A stretch of 33,021 nucleotides of DNA from an uncultured Verrucomicrobiales bacterium (GCA_913042895.1 CAJWMQ010000012.1:1-33021), one strand, 5' to 3'; positions 17,348-29,200 are shown, numbered from the stretch's first letter. The notes: a model not told the origin generated them from the letters alone. Numbers and translations: made by a program.

Positions 17348-17976
17348 CGATTCGTAATGTTATTTTCGATTGGTCGGGTACGCTAGTGGACGATCTTGAG
17401 GCTGTTTGGAGGTCCACAAATTATACTCTAAAGAAATCGGGCGTCCCTGAAATGAGCCTCTCAGAATTTCGGGATGAATTCAGTTTACCTTTTGATGAAT
17501 TTTACGCCCGTGTCACACCCGGTGTTTCGCTGGAGGAATTGGAGGTGTGGTATAAAGAGAGCTTTGTGAAGGAGCAACGATCGGTCCAAGCTCTACCTCA
17601 TTCAGAAGCGTTTTTTGAATTCTGCCGCAACGAGGGCATGCGAACATTTTTACTAAGCACAATCCATCCGGATCATTATCGAGTTCAATCGCAAAAGGTA
17701 AATTTTATATTCGATCGGGAATATGTGCGAGTGATGGACAAGCGGCTTAAGATTCGTGAAATTTTAGAGGAAAATAATCTTTCAGCCGGTGAAACCATTT
17801 TCATAGGTGACATGCAGCATGATGTGGAGACTGCAAAAGCAGGAGGAATCTTTTCCTGTGCAGTTCTGACCGGTTACAATACACGCCGCCAGCTTGCTGC
17901 TGCCCGCCCGGATTGGATAGTTGAGAACTTATCCGTGTTGCATCAGCAATGGGAGACCCATGGAGCCAGCCTATAA
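17344..17976 (+). CDS. HAD-superfamily hydrolase with variant motif I (DWSGT)
   Basis: NVIFDWSGTLVDDLEAVW (motif I), FLLSTIHPDH (motif II region), IFIGDMQHDVETAKAGGI (motif IV). 4-nt overlap with the MFS gene. Confidence 0.85.
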   Translation: MTIRNVIFDWSGTLVDDLEAVWRSTNYTLKKSGVPEMSLSEFRDEFSLPFDEFYARVTPGVSLEELEVWYKESFVKEQRSVQALPHSEAFFEFCRNEGMRTFLLSTIHPDHYRVQSQKVNFIFDREYVRVMDKRLKIREILEENNLSAGETIFIGDMQHDVETAKAGGIFSCAVLTGYNTRRQLAAARPDWIVENLSVLHQQWETHGASL

Positions 17977-17983
17977 ATATATT

Positions 17984-18340
17984 ATGATGAATGACCGAAT
18001 TGTCATCCGTGAAATGGAAATCCAATGCCGCATTGGCGTGCCGGAGGAAGAACGTGCAGAGCCACAGGCGCTTCGTGTAACAATTGAAATGGATGTCGAC
18101 ACGGCGCCTTCAGCAAAGACAGACAGCATTGAGCAAACGGTAGATTATTTTTTGGTGTATCAAAGAGTTCACGCCCTGAGTGCAGCCAGACCTCGGAAAT
18201 TGATTGAGACGCTGGCGGAAGAAATCTCGCAAATGGTACTTGGAGAATTCCAAGTAAAGACTGTTTCGGTCCAAATTGATAAATTTATCCTGCCCAACAC
18301 CCGTGCTGTATCAGTAGAAATCCAACGACGTCAAAACTGA
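17984..18340 (+). CDS. folB: Dihydroneopterin aldolase family protein
   Basis: MMNDRIVIREMEIQCRIGVPEEERAEPQALRVTIEMDVD, SIEQTVDYFLVYQRV, RKLIETLAEEISQMVL, LPNTRAVSVEIQR. Internal ATG (17984/17987) preferred over the ORF start at 17921, which lies inside the HAD gene. Confidence 0.88.
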   Translation: MMNDRIVIREMEIQCRIGVPEEERAEPQALRVTIEMDVDTAPSAKTDSIEQTVDYFLVYQRVHALSAARPRKLIETLAEEISQMVLGEFQVKTVSVQIDKFILPNTRAVSVEIQRRQN

Positions 18341-18347
18341 CGTTGTT
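18324..18347 (+). other. Hairpin spanning the folB stop codon
   Basis: AACGACGTCA-AAAC-TGACGTTGTT, 9 Watson-Crick pairs plus one G-U, with the TGA stop inside the right arm; no immediate poly-T, so not a classical intrinsic terminator. Confidence 0.5.
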
Positions 18348-18433
18348 CACAAGAAGCCTCTTCCGACTTTCGTGAAGCCCCCAGTATTCAAAGTTTTTTA
18401 GCTTGTTTTAGTTGTTTTTACGGGTAAATGGAC

Positions 18434-18462
18434 TTGCCAACAGTGGGTAATCATTGTTAATA
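18434..18462 (+). promoter_or_regulatory. Putative sigma70-type promoter (TTGCCA, N17, TTAATA) for the FAH-family gene
   Basis: TTGCCA at 18434-18439 and TTAATA at 18457-18462 with a 17-bp spacer, in the largest intergenic region of the window. Confidence 0.5.
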
Positions 18463-18473
18463 AACTCGGCCTC

Positions 18474-19232
18474 ATGGCTGCCATTGGACGGTTCCAAAAA
18501 GGCGACGACACCTTTTACGCCAAAGTTGTTGACGGCAAACTTTATAAGCTCAAGGGCGATGTCTTTGGGTCTCCCTCGTACGCTAAGCGAGCAGTGACTC
18601 CCACACGCGGGATACGCACACTCACGCCGGTGGAGCCTTCTAAAATAATTGCTGTAGGCTTGAACTACGCGGATCACGCTCGTGAATCCAACCTTAAGCC
18701 GCCTACGCAACCGCTCTTTTGGCTGAAAGCACCTACTTCGCTGCTGCCGGATGGCGGCAAGATTGATCTGCCGTTCCCAAGTCACCGTAATGATTTTGAG
18801 GCGGAACTGGCCATTGTGATTGGTCGACGGATTCGTAATGTGTCCCCACAGGCGGCCAGCCGATACATTTTTGGCTACACAGCAGCGCAGGATATCAGTG
18901 ATCGCGACATCCAGCGCGGTGAAAGTCAATGGGCACGCGCCAAGAGCTTTGACAGTTTCACGCCTATTGGGCCGTATATCGAAACGAAAATTGATCCGCA
19001 GGAGCAAACCATTCAGCTCTTCCAAAACGGGCAACTCCGGCAAAACTCCCACACCAGTCAGATGATCTTCAGCTGCGCCCAGTTGGTGAGTTTTATTTCC
19101 ACCAATATGACGCTGCTGCCCGGCGACATTGTTCTCACCGGAACACCCAGTGGGGTGGGGCCAATTGAGAGTGGTGATCGCCTTGAAGTGCGCATTGGCG
19201 ACATGCAACCTTTGTGCAATACGGTGAAGTAA
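18474..19232 (+). CDS. Fumarylacetoacetate hydrolase (FAH) family protein
   Basis: KIIAVGLNYADHARESNLKPPTQPLFWLKAPTSLLPDGGKIDLP, DFEAELAIVIGRRIRNV, FGYTAAQDISDRDIQ, AKSFDSFTPIGPYI, LTGTPSGVGPIESGDRLEVRI. Confidence 0.95.
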   Translation: MAAIGRFQKGDDTFYAKVVDGKLYKLKGDVFGSPSYAKRAVTPTRGIRTLTPVEPSKIIAVGLNYADHARESNLKPPTQPLFWLKAPTSLLPDGGKIDLPFPSHRNDFEAELAIVIGRRIRNVSPQAASRYIFGYTAAQDISDRDIQRGESQWARAKSFDSFTPIGPYIETKIDPQEQTIQLFQNGQLRQNSHTSQMIFSCAQLVSFISTNMTLLPGDIVLTGTPSGVGPIESGDRLEVRIGDMQPLCNTVK

Positions 19233-19233
19233 T

Positions 19234-19263
19234 CTTTACCGCCGCCCCCTTCATCCGGTAAAG
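19234..19263. other. Inverted repeat in the FAH-proS gap
   Basis: Perfect 7-bp arms CTTTACC (19234-19240) and GGTAAAG (19257-19263) with a 16-nt C-rich loop, between the FAH stop and the proS ATG at 19272. Confidence 0.5.
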
Positions 19264-19271
19264 CTACGGCC

Positions 19272-22117
<2,846 letters not shown>

Positions 22118-22177
22118 GCTAAATGCTTGCCAAAGGGCTTTTTCTCCATAGGATTTGCCGTCTTTGACTTTTTGACC

Positions 22178-22537
22178 ATGGACAGTTCTTTTATTGATTT
22201 GATGTTTGCGATGGCGCCACCTCCAGGTGATGGCCAACAAGGGGGCGGAGCTCAATGGATTTCCTGCCTGATGCCGGTCGCATTTCTGGGTATTTTTTAT
22301 GCTCTCCTGATACGCCCGCAACAGAAGCAACAAAAGGAACACGAGAAACTTGTTTCCGAGCTTAAGAGCGGCGATCGCGTCGTGGCTGCCGGTATGGTTG
22401 GCACTATCATCACGGTGAAGGATGATTCTGTGACCCTGCGCACCGGTGAATCTAAGATTGAAGTTGTGCGAACTTCGGTTGAGCGCGTGATCACTGAGGG
22501 CGATGGGCCTGCCTCCCTTGATCTTAACAAAAAATAA
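22178..22537 (+). CDS. yajC: Preprotein translocase subunit YajC
   Basis: PVAFLGIFYALLIRPQQKQQKEHEKLVSELKSGDRVVAAGMVGTIITVKDDSVTLRTGESKIEVVRTSVERV. Start ATG at 22178 preferred over TTG at 22127. Conserved tgt-yajC-secDF order. Confidence 0.95.
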   Translation: MDSSFIDLMFAMAPPPGDGQQGGGAQWISCLMPVAFLGIFYALLIRPQQKQQKEHEKLVSELKSGDRVVAAGMVGTIITVKDDSVTLRTGESKIEVVRTSVERVITEGDGPASLDLNKK

Positions 22538-22553
22538 CAACCAGATTTTCTTC

Positions 22554-25163
22554 ATGCAGAAACAACCCACATTCGGCCGCTTCCTGCTCGTTGCATTCCT
22601 CGCGGTCTGGACGTTGAGCGAATGGTATCCGCCGCAAGGCAAAAACATGATCGAGGTCTTCGATCAAACCGCCCAAGTCAATCAGGACACCATCGTCGCT
22701 GATCTCAAAGAGGCCAGTAAAGATCTTCGCGAAGGAGATGAGCTTTCCTTGGAAACATGGATGACCGCCGTCGGTGATGTTGATTTACGAGAGATTTTCC
22801 CGGGACAAACTAATGGCATTCTCAAAGAGCTTAAGATTGAAAAAGAGGCTTGGGTCACGCCATCAGAGGAACAACAGGCGCAAATAAACCGTGAGATTCT
22901 TGCTCGTATCCAAAAGGATTCGGTTGGGAAAGTGAAGCTCGGCCTCGACTTAAGGGGCGGTACGCAATTCGTCGTACAAGTTAAGCCGAAGCTTGATGAG
23001 AAAGGGGAGCCGCTTTCCATTGACGAGAGCCAACTGACGCAGGCCATGGAGATCATGAGGCGGCGTGTTGACAAGTTCGGTGTTGCTGAGCCCATGATCC
23101 AAACTGCTGGTGAAGACAAAATCATCATACAAGTCCCAGGCCTTTCTCAGGCAGACCGCGATGACGCCCGCCAAACCATTTCGCAGGTGGCTAAGCTGGA
23201 GTTTCGTTTGACTCATCCAGAAAGTGATGCGCTGGTAGCAAGGCAGGAGGAATTTGTGCCAGGCGCGGAGCTGATGTCTTATGACCTAGACGGTCGCAAG
23301 GTGAGCCATTTTGTCTTGAAGGATGTGGCCATGGCTGGCAGTCACATTAAACGAGCCAGTGCTCGCCGCAACGACCTCACTGGAACGCCTGAAATTCACT
23401 TCACTCTGGACGCGTTAGGTGCCAATAAATTTGCTAAAGTAACCGAGACGCATGTGGCCAGTGGGGCGGACCCACGACTGCTCTGCATCGTGCTTGATGG
23501 CGAACTGATTTCCGCACCCTCGATTAACAGTCGGATTCATTCCCGAGGCCAAATAACCGGCAGCTTTTCCGATGAGGAAGCCACTATGTTGGCAAACTCT
23601 TTGGAGAATCCACTTGAAAACGAAGTGGCTATCATAGAGGAGCGCGACGTGGCTCCATCGCTTGGTCGAGACTCCATTCGTAAAGGTTACAAGGCCGCGC
23701 TCTGGGGACTGATAGGTGTCGCTATATTCATGGTGATCTACTATTTGCTGAGCGGCGTACTGGCCAACTTTGCATTGACCCTCAACATTGTGATGATTCT
23801 CGGAATTCTGTGCTGGTTTGATGCCACACTCACATTGCCGGGCATTGCTGGCGTGGTACTCACGATCGGCATGGCGGTGGATGCTAATGTGCTGATCTTC
23901 GAGCGTATCAGAGAGGAGCTGCGCGTGGGTAAATCTGTGAGGGGAGCCATTGCCTCCGGTTACGACAAGGCTTTTGGAACAATCTTTGACGCCAACATCA
24001 CCACGCTAATCGCCTCAATTATCCTGATCTACATGGGTAAAGGCCCGGTGAAAGGATTTGGTGTAACGCTGACTATTGGCATTCTGACCAGCATGTTCAC
24101 CGCACTGGTGGCCACACGATTGATTTTCGATCTTCTGGCTAACGTGAAGGTGCTAGGTAGCGATGACTCCAAGCGCATGCTTCATCTGCGTCCTTCGGCC
24201 GGTTTGCCGGAATTTGATTTTTTGAAATACGCCAAGCCCGCGTTCATCGCTTCGTGGATTTTGGTGATCATTGGATTTGGTTACGGCCTCTCGAAAGGTA
24301 AAGACAGCATGCTCGGTGTAGACTTCGCCGGAGGTTATAGCATGGTCATGAAATTTGAGCAGAATCAAATCGATCAAATTAACCAGGCCATTGATTCAGG
24401 CAGCCTCCGAGATAACCTTGTAGGGGACACTGGAATTGACGGCGGCCAAATTCAAACCGAGCTGCAGGCTGAGGCTGCTACGGGCGAGCAACGATTGCGG
24501 GTGGATTTTCCGTATGACGCAGACGCTAAGGAGGTTGAGGGCTCCCTCAAAACGAAATTTGCGGAAGCCAATCTGGAACGGATTCAACTAGATAAAGTGG
24601 GCCCCAGTGTTAGCGGAGAAATCCAGAAATCCGCCTTTATTGCGGTTGTGCTGGCCTTGTTTGGTATCCTTGTTTACGTGGCATTTCGCTATGAATACTC
24701 TTTTGCGGTGGCGGCGGTGGTAGCCATTCTCCACGATGTTGCGATGACCGGTGGTTTGTTCTTCCTAACTGGGCGTGAGCTAAACGCTCCGATTGTGGCG
24801 GCGGCCTTGACGATCATTGGTTTCTCCATCAATGACACCATCGTGATCTTTGACCGCATCCGAGAAAACCTTCGAATGGGCACGCGAGGCTCATTTAAGG
24901 ATGTAATGAACACGGCCCTTAACCAGACGTTGAGTCGGACAATTATTACTTCCGGCACTACATTGCTTTCCACCGGAACGCTGTATTTCTTTGGCGGCAC
25001 TGTGATTAATGATTTCGCCTTCACTTTCCTGGTCGGCGTGATTACCGGTACTTATTCCTCGATCTACATTGCTTGCGCCATCGTACTTTGGTGGCACAAG
25101 GGTAAGCGACCGGAATTGGCTGCACCGACCGTTGATACGGATCCAGTGGGCGTCACCTCCTAG
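22554..25163 (+). CDS. secDF: Fused protein translocase subunit SecDF
   Basis: GLDLRGGTQFVVQV, MRRRVDKFGVAEPMIQTAGEDKIIIQVPG, CIVLDGELISAPSINSRI, GMAVDANVLIFERIREEL, then the SecF half GVDFAGGYSMVM and TIIGFSINDTIVIFDRIRENLR. Confidence 0.97.
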   Translation: MQKQPTFGRFLLVAFLAVWTLSEWYPPQGKNMIEVFDQTAQVNQDTIVADLKEASKDLREGDELSLETWMTAVGDVDLREIFPGQTNGILKELKIEKEAWVTPSEEQQAQINREILARIQKDSVGKVKLGLDLRGGTQFVVQVKPKLDEKGEPLSIDESQLTQAMEIMRRRVDKFGVAEPMIQTAGEDKIIIQVPGLSQADRDDARQTISQVAKLEFRLTHPESDALVARQEEFVPGAELMSYDLDGRKVSHFVLKDVAMAGSHIKRASARRNDLTGTPEIHFTLDALGANKFAKVTETHVASGADPRLLCIVLDGELISAPSINSRIHSRGQITGSFSDEEATMLANSLENPLENEVAIIEERDVAPSLGRDSIRKGYKAALWGLIGVAIFMVIYYLLSGVLANFALTLNIVMILGILCWFDATLTLPGIAGVVLTIGMAVDANVLIFERIREELRVGKSVRGAIASGYDKAFGTIFDANITTLIASIILIYMGKGPVKGFGVTLTIGILTSMFTALVATRLIFDLLANVKVLGSDDSKRMLHLRPSAGLPEFDFLKYAKPAFIASWILVIIGFGYGLSKGKDSMLGVDFAGGYSMVMKFEQNQIDQINQAIDSGSLRDNLVGDTGIDGGQIQTELQAEAATGEQRLRVDFPYDADAKEVEGSLKTKFAEANLERIQLDKVGPSVSGEIQKSAFIAVVLALFGILVYVAFRYEYSFAVAAVVAILHDVAMTGGLFFLTGRELNAPIVAAALTIIGFSINDTIVIFDRIRENLRMGTRGSFKDVMNTALNQTLSRTIITSGTTLLSTGTLYFFGGTVINDFAFTFLVGVITGTYSSIYIACAIVLWWHKGKRPELAAPTVDTDPVGVTS

Positions 25164-25173
25164 ATACGCCGCC

Positions 25174-25491
25174 TATAAAATATTCTCGGAAGAAGCCGCG
25201 CGGGCGGCATACCCTTTTCTCGCCTTGAGGAATCTCGCGCGCATTAGATGGCTGATTGTAGGCGCGGCATTTGTCGTCCTGGGAATTGTTGGCTTATTTC
25301 TACCCATCTTGCAGGGTATTCTGTTTATAGTGATTGGCTTGATGTGTTTAGCCAAGGGCTCTGCCTTGGTGCGATCCAAGAAGATGTCCCTTAAAAAACG
25401 TTTCCCGAAATTCGGGTCCAAATTGACTTTACTCGAACAGAAAGCACGCGATTGGAAGGCGCGCTGGCGCAAACGTAGGGAGAAATCATGA
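25174..25491 (+). CDS. Small membrane protein (PGPGW/DUF454-like topology; exact start uncertain)
   Basis: Two hydrophobic segments in WLIVGAAFVVLGIVGLFLPILQGILFIVIGLMCLAKGSALVRS followed by a basic C-terminus; ORF open from within the end of secDF. The true start codon is unclear and the coordinate is approximate; family assignment tentative. Confidence 0.5.
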   Translation, partial: YKIFSEEAARAAYPFLALRNLARIRWLIVGAAFVVLGIVGLFLPILQGILFIVIGLMCLAKGSALVRSKKMSLKKRFPKFGSKLTLLEQKARDWKARWRKRREKS

Positions 25492-27206
25492 AACACCTCT
25501 GGGATATCAAGGCGCCCAATGAACAGTCTGTTCAAGGTATCACGCAGGCCTTGGGTATCCACCCTCTGCTTGCTCAATGCCTGGTGAATCGTGAGCTGAT
25601 AGACCCTGAGGAGGTTCGTAGTTTTCTGAATCCCAAATTGGCCGATTTGGCTGCGCCGGAACTGATCCCGAACATGGGGCCGGCTGTTCAACGTCTGTTT
25701 CGCGCGCGCGAAAAAGGGGAGGCCGTAGTTGTTTTTGGGGATTACGATGTCGACGGGATTACTTCCACGACGCTACTGCTCGATTCATTAAACTCGTTGG
25801 GGTGGTGCATTGCCGGTTATTTACCTGACCGCGTGGATGAAGGCTATGGGCTAACGCCGGATGGCGTTGCCAATTGCCTGTCACAACATTCACCGGATCT
25901 GTTGATTGCCGCGGATTGTGGGACCAATTCCGTGGAGGTTATAACATCATTAAAAGAGCAAGACGTGGATGTTATTGTACTGGATCATCACCAGGCTTAC
26001 GAGCCGCATCCGCCTGCCGTCGCTTTGGTGAATCCTTGGCTGTCACCGGGAACGGAAGGGAGATTTCGAGAATTATGCACCGCCGGACTTGCCTTTAAAT
26101 TGCTCCACGCAGTCGTGAAGCACGGACGTCAACTCGGTCTGTCGGAGTTCAAGCAATATGACATTCGCCAGCAACTGGATCTGGTGGGATTGGGCACCAT
26201 TGCTGATCTCGTTCCATTGACCGGCGAAAATCGTATTCTGGCAGTCAAGGGACTACAGCAAATCCCCCGGACTCATCGCGTTGGGTTACGAGCCTTACTG
26301 GATGTCGCCGGTATTGATGGTCCTGTTGGCTCTTTTGAGGCCGGTTTCCAGATTGCCCCCCGGCTCAACGCAGCCGGACGTCTGCAAAGCGCTATGCGGG
26401 GCTTGGATTTGCTGTGTTCGGTGGATCCAGCAAGCGCTGAGGAACTAGCGGGTTTGTTGGACCGAAATAATCGTGACCGTCAGCGAGTTGAAAAGGAAAT
26501 CACACATCAAGTGCTCGATACCTTACGGACTCAATTTAACCCTGAGCGAGATCACACCATTGTAATGGGCGATGCCGGTTGGAACATCGGTGTGGTGGGA
26601 ATCGTAGCATCGCGCGTGCAAAAGGAGTTTTATAGGCCCACCGTCATTCTGGGCGGCAGCCCTAATGGCTTACGGGGTTCAGGGCGTAGCATTAAGGGTT
26701 TTGATCTGGCCGCGGCGCTTAAGGAATGCGACGACGTGCTGGATCGTTACGGCGGCCACGCCATGGCAGCTGGAGTCAGTATGCAGTACGATAACCTGGA
26801 AGCCTTTCGGGAGCGACTGAATGAAGTGGCCAAAAATAAGCTGGCGGAGGAGTTGCTTCAGCCGACCTTGAAACTCGACGGAACCATTCCCTTGCATGAG
26901 CTCAACTTTGGCGCCGTGCAATCTCTTGAGGCGCTTCAACCGACCGGTATGGGATTGCCAACGGTTCAGGTAGCTGTGCCGAAACTCGAGCTCAACGCAC
27001 CAGTGCGTTGGATGGGCGCGGATAAACAGCACGCCAAATTATCCGTTACCGACGGACAAGCTTCGGCTGAAGTGGTTTGCTGGAATGCAAAATCTGATCC
27101 GCTACCCGAGGGCCGCTTTGACTTGGCAGCACAACTTTCGATCAACCTTTGGCGGGGACGGCGTTCGCTCCAGTTGAAGATGCTCGACTGGCGTCCAGCC
27201 GCTTGA
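25488..27206 (+). CDS. recJ: Single-stranded-DNA-specific exonuclease RecJ
   Basis: VVFGDYDVDGITSTTLLLDSLNSLG, LIAADCGT, VIVLDHHQ, FQIAPRLNAAGRL, GWNIGVVGIVASRV, GSGRSIKGFDLAAAL, RYGGHAMAAGVSM. Confidence 0.97.
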   Translation: MKHLWDIKAPNEQSVQGITQALGIHPLLAQCLVNRELIDPEEVRSFLNPKLADLAAPELIPNMGPAVQRLFRAREKGEAVVVFGDYDVDGITSTTLLLDSLNSLGWCIAGYLPDRVDEGYGLTPDGVANCLSQHSPDLLIAADCGTNSVEVITSLKEQDVDVIVLDHHQAYEPHPPAVALVNPWLSPGTEGRFRELCTAGLAFKLLHAVVKHGRQLGLSEFKQYDIRQQLDLVGLGTIADLVPLTGENRILAVKGLQQIPRTHRVGLRALLDVAGIDGPVGSFEAGFQIAPRLNAAGRLQSAMRGLDLLCSVDPASAEELAGLLDRNNRDRQRVEKEITHQVLDTLRTQFNPERDHTIVMGDAGWNIGVVGIVASRVQKEFYRPTVILGGSPNGLRGSGRSIKGFDLAAALKECDDVLDRYGGHAMAAGVSMQYDNLEAFRERLNEVAKNKLAEELLQPTLKLDGTIPLHELNFGAVQSLEALQPTGMGLPTVQVAVPKLELNAPVRWMGADKQHAKLSVTDGQASAEVVCWNAKSDPLPEGRFDLAAQLSINLWRGRRSLQLKMLDWRPAA

Positions 27207-27217
27207 GAGAATCCACC

Positions 27218-27889
27218 ATGGCATCCGCAGTCATAGTCGCCGCTGGACGCGGCACACGCATGGGTTCGGACAAGCTCTTCCTAGAAGTGGGCGGCCTGCC
27301 AGTGGTGGGACACGCGTGGAAACGGTTCGATGGGCATCCGGATATTGAGGAAGTCGTATTGGTTGTACGGCCCGATAACCGTTCCGCATTTGAAAATCTG
27401 GCGGGCCGACTGGATTTAAAGCGGCCCTACACCTTGGCGGATGGAGGGCCGGAACGACAGGACTCTGTTCTGAACGGGCTGCAAGCCGTGCGGGCGGATG
27501 CGGGAGTCGTCGCCATTCACGATGGCGCGCGCCCTTGCACAGACGAGCTAACGATCTCCGACACAATCGCTGCAGCACAAAAACAAGGCGCGGCCGTAGC
27601 GGCATTCGCGGCGGTGGATACGTTGAAGCTGGCTGATGGCGATTTGAACATTTCCCGGAACATCGACCGCACCCACCTTTGGGCTGTGCAAACACCACAG
27701 GTGTTTCGCCGCGAGATCATCCAAGATGCCATGAACGCCGTGCGCGAGCAGAATGCGACCGTGACCGATGACACCGCTGCCTGCGAATTGATCGGGCAAG
27801 CGGTTGCCTTGGTGCCTTCCCATGCGCTGAACCCCAAGGTAACCACTCCGGCTGACTTGCCGTTGGTGGAATTCCTGCTCAGCCAATAA
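27218..27889 (+). CDS. ispD: 2-C-methyl-D-erythritol 4-phosphate cytidylyltransferase
   Basis: ASAVIVAAGRGTRMGSDKLFLEVGGLPVVGHAW, DGGPERQDSVLNGL, VAIHDGARPCT, HLWAVQTPQVFRREII, VTDDTAACE. Internal ATG at 27218 preferred. Confidence 0.96.
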   Translation: MASAVIVAAGRGTRMGSDKLFLEVGGLPVVGHAWKRFDGHPDIEEVVLVVRPDNRSAFENLAGRLDLKRPYTLADGGPERQDSVLNGLQAVRADAGVVAIHDGARPCTDELTISDTIAAAQKQGAAVAAFAAVDTLKLADGDLNISRNIDRTHLWAVQTPQVFRREIIQDAMNAVREQNATVTDDTAACELIGQAVALVPSHALNPKVTTPADLPLVEFLLSQ

Positions 27890-27930
27890 CCTCGCCTTGC
27901 CATCTCTGAGCGCTCCCTTAGGCTGACCGC

Positions 27931-29190
27931 ATGAAGCAACGGGTGTTCCATTATATGTTGATGGCTGCTTTGGTCGTCAATTTATACGTCGGCTACCACC
28001 ATTTCACGGCCAGCGCCGAAGCTGCCGGCGCGAATGATGTTTATGCGCACATGGCGAAATTTTCCCGGGTCATCGAACAGGTTCGGCGCAACTATGTTGA
28101 TGAGGATAAGGTCACGTACGATCAACTCGTGGACAGTGCCCTGGCCGGCATGCTCGCCAATCTGGATCCGCACAGCGAGTACATGAACACCAAGAAGCAT
28201 CAGGCCCTAATGGATGACACGCGTCAGGAGTTCGGCGGCATTGGTATTGTGGTTAGCATTCGGGATGACTGGCTCACGATCATTTCCCCCATGGAAGGCA
28301 CGCCCGGCGCACGGGCTGGACTGCGCCCTGGGGATCGCATTGTGCGGATTGGCGATCAATCCACAGAGGGTATGGGTATTAACGATGCCGTCAATCTCAT
28401 GCGCGGCAAGGTGGGCACAGAAGTCACCATCAACATTGCCCGCAAAGATGAAGAGAAGGATTTGGAAATCACCCTCAAACGGGAGCGCATCAAAACCAAG
28501 AGCGTGCGTGATCTGAATAGCAAGGGGGATTATCCGCTTCTCGAAGACGGTGTCGGTTATGTGCGGCTAAGTGGTTTTTCGGAAAACACAGCCACCGAAC
28601 TGGAGGCAGCACTCACCAAGATGGAGGAGGCCGGCCTCAAGGGATTGGTATTGGATTTACGCGACAACCCTGGAGGCCTGCTCACGCAATCCGCCCGCGT
28701 TGCGGAAAAATTCATTAAAGCCGGCCAGCTCATCGTTTCCACTGAAGGACGCGGCACACGCGAGCTGGACCGCTTGGTGGCAACCGTAATTGGCCACCGA
28801 ACATTGCCCATGGTCATTTTGATCAATGGCGGCAGTGCCAGTGCGTCGGAAATCGTGGCGGGCTGCCTTCAGGATTTGAAGCGCGCCGAGTTGATTGGCA
28901 CGCGCACCTTTGGCAAGGGTTCAGTTCAAAGTATCCTGCCGCTAAAAGATGGATCGGCATTGCGCCTGACCACAGCCAAATATTATACGCCCAGCCATCG
29001 CACCATCCACGAGAAAGGCATCGAGCCCGATTACGTGGTCGAAATGACGCCCGAACAAATGCGAGACATCATGCTCCAACGTTCGCCTGGAGGTCTTGAG
29101 ACTTTACCGAAAGAGGATCGCGAACGCGTGAAGGCGGCCACAGACTCTCAGCTCGACAAGGCGTTGGAAATCTTGCGCGAAAAGCTTTAG
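27931..29190 (+). CDS. ctpA: S41-family C-terminal processing peptidase (CtpA-like) with PDZ domain
   Basis: YVDEDKVTYDQLVDSALAGMLANLDPHSEYM, EFGGIGIVVSI, ISPMEGTPGARAGLRPGDRIVRI, LDLRDNPGGLL, LINGGSASASEIVAG, RTFGKGSVQSI. Confidence 0.96.
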   Translation: MKQRVFHYMLMAALVVNLYVGYHHFTASAEAAGANDVYAHMAKFSRVIEQVRRNYVDEDKVTYDQLVDSALAGMLANLDPHSEYMNTKKHQALMDDTRQEFGGIGIVVSIRDDWLTIISPMEGTPGARAGLRPGDRIVRIGDQSTEGMGINDAVNLMRGKVGTEVTINIARKDEEKDLEITLKRERIKTKSVRDLNSKGDYPLLEDGVGYVRLSGFSENTATELEAALTKMEEAGLKGLVLDLRDNPGGLLTQSARVAEKFIKAGQLIVSTEGRGTRELDRLVATVIGHRTLPMVILINGGSASASEIVAGCLQDLKRAELIGTRTFGKGSVQSILPLKDGSALRLTTAKYYTPSHRTIHEKGIEPDYVVEMTPEQMRDIMLQRSPGGLETLPKEDRERVKAATDSQLDKALEILREKL

Positions 29191-29200
29191 TTCGCCGACT

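Noticed and set aside
18408-19208. 266-aa ORF on the minus strand opposite the FAH-family gene
   Set aside because: Fully antisense to a well-supported conserved gene; the translation shows no recognisable domain or motif and is best explained as a codon-bias shadow ORF.
22554-25163. Fused SecDF considered as unusual
   Set aside because: SecD-SecF fusions are well known in several bacterial lineages and the tgt-yajC-secDF order is conserved.
27231-27951. Several minus-strand ORFs (112-155 aa) opposite ispD
   Set aside because: Multiple overlapping antisense frames in a GC-rich conserved gene; no motif support.
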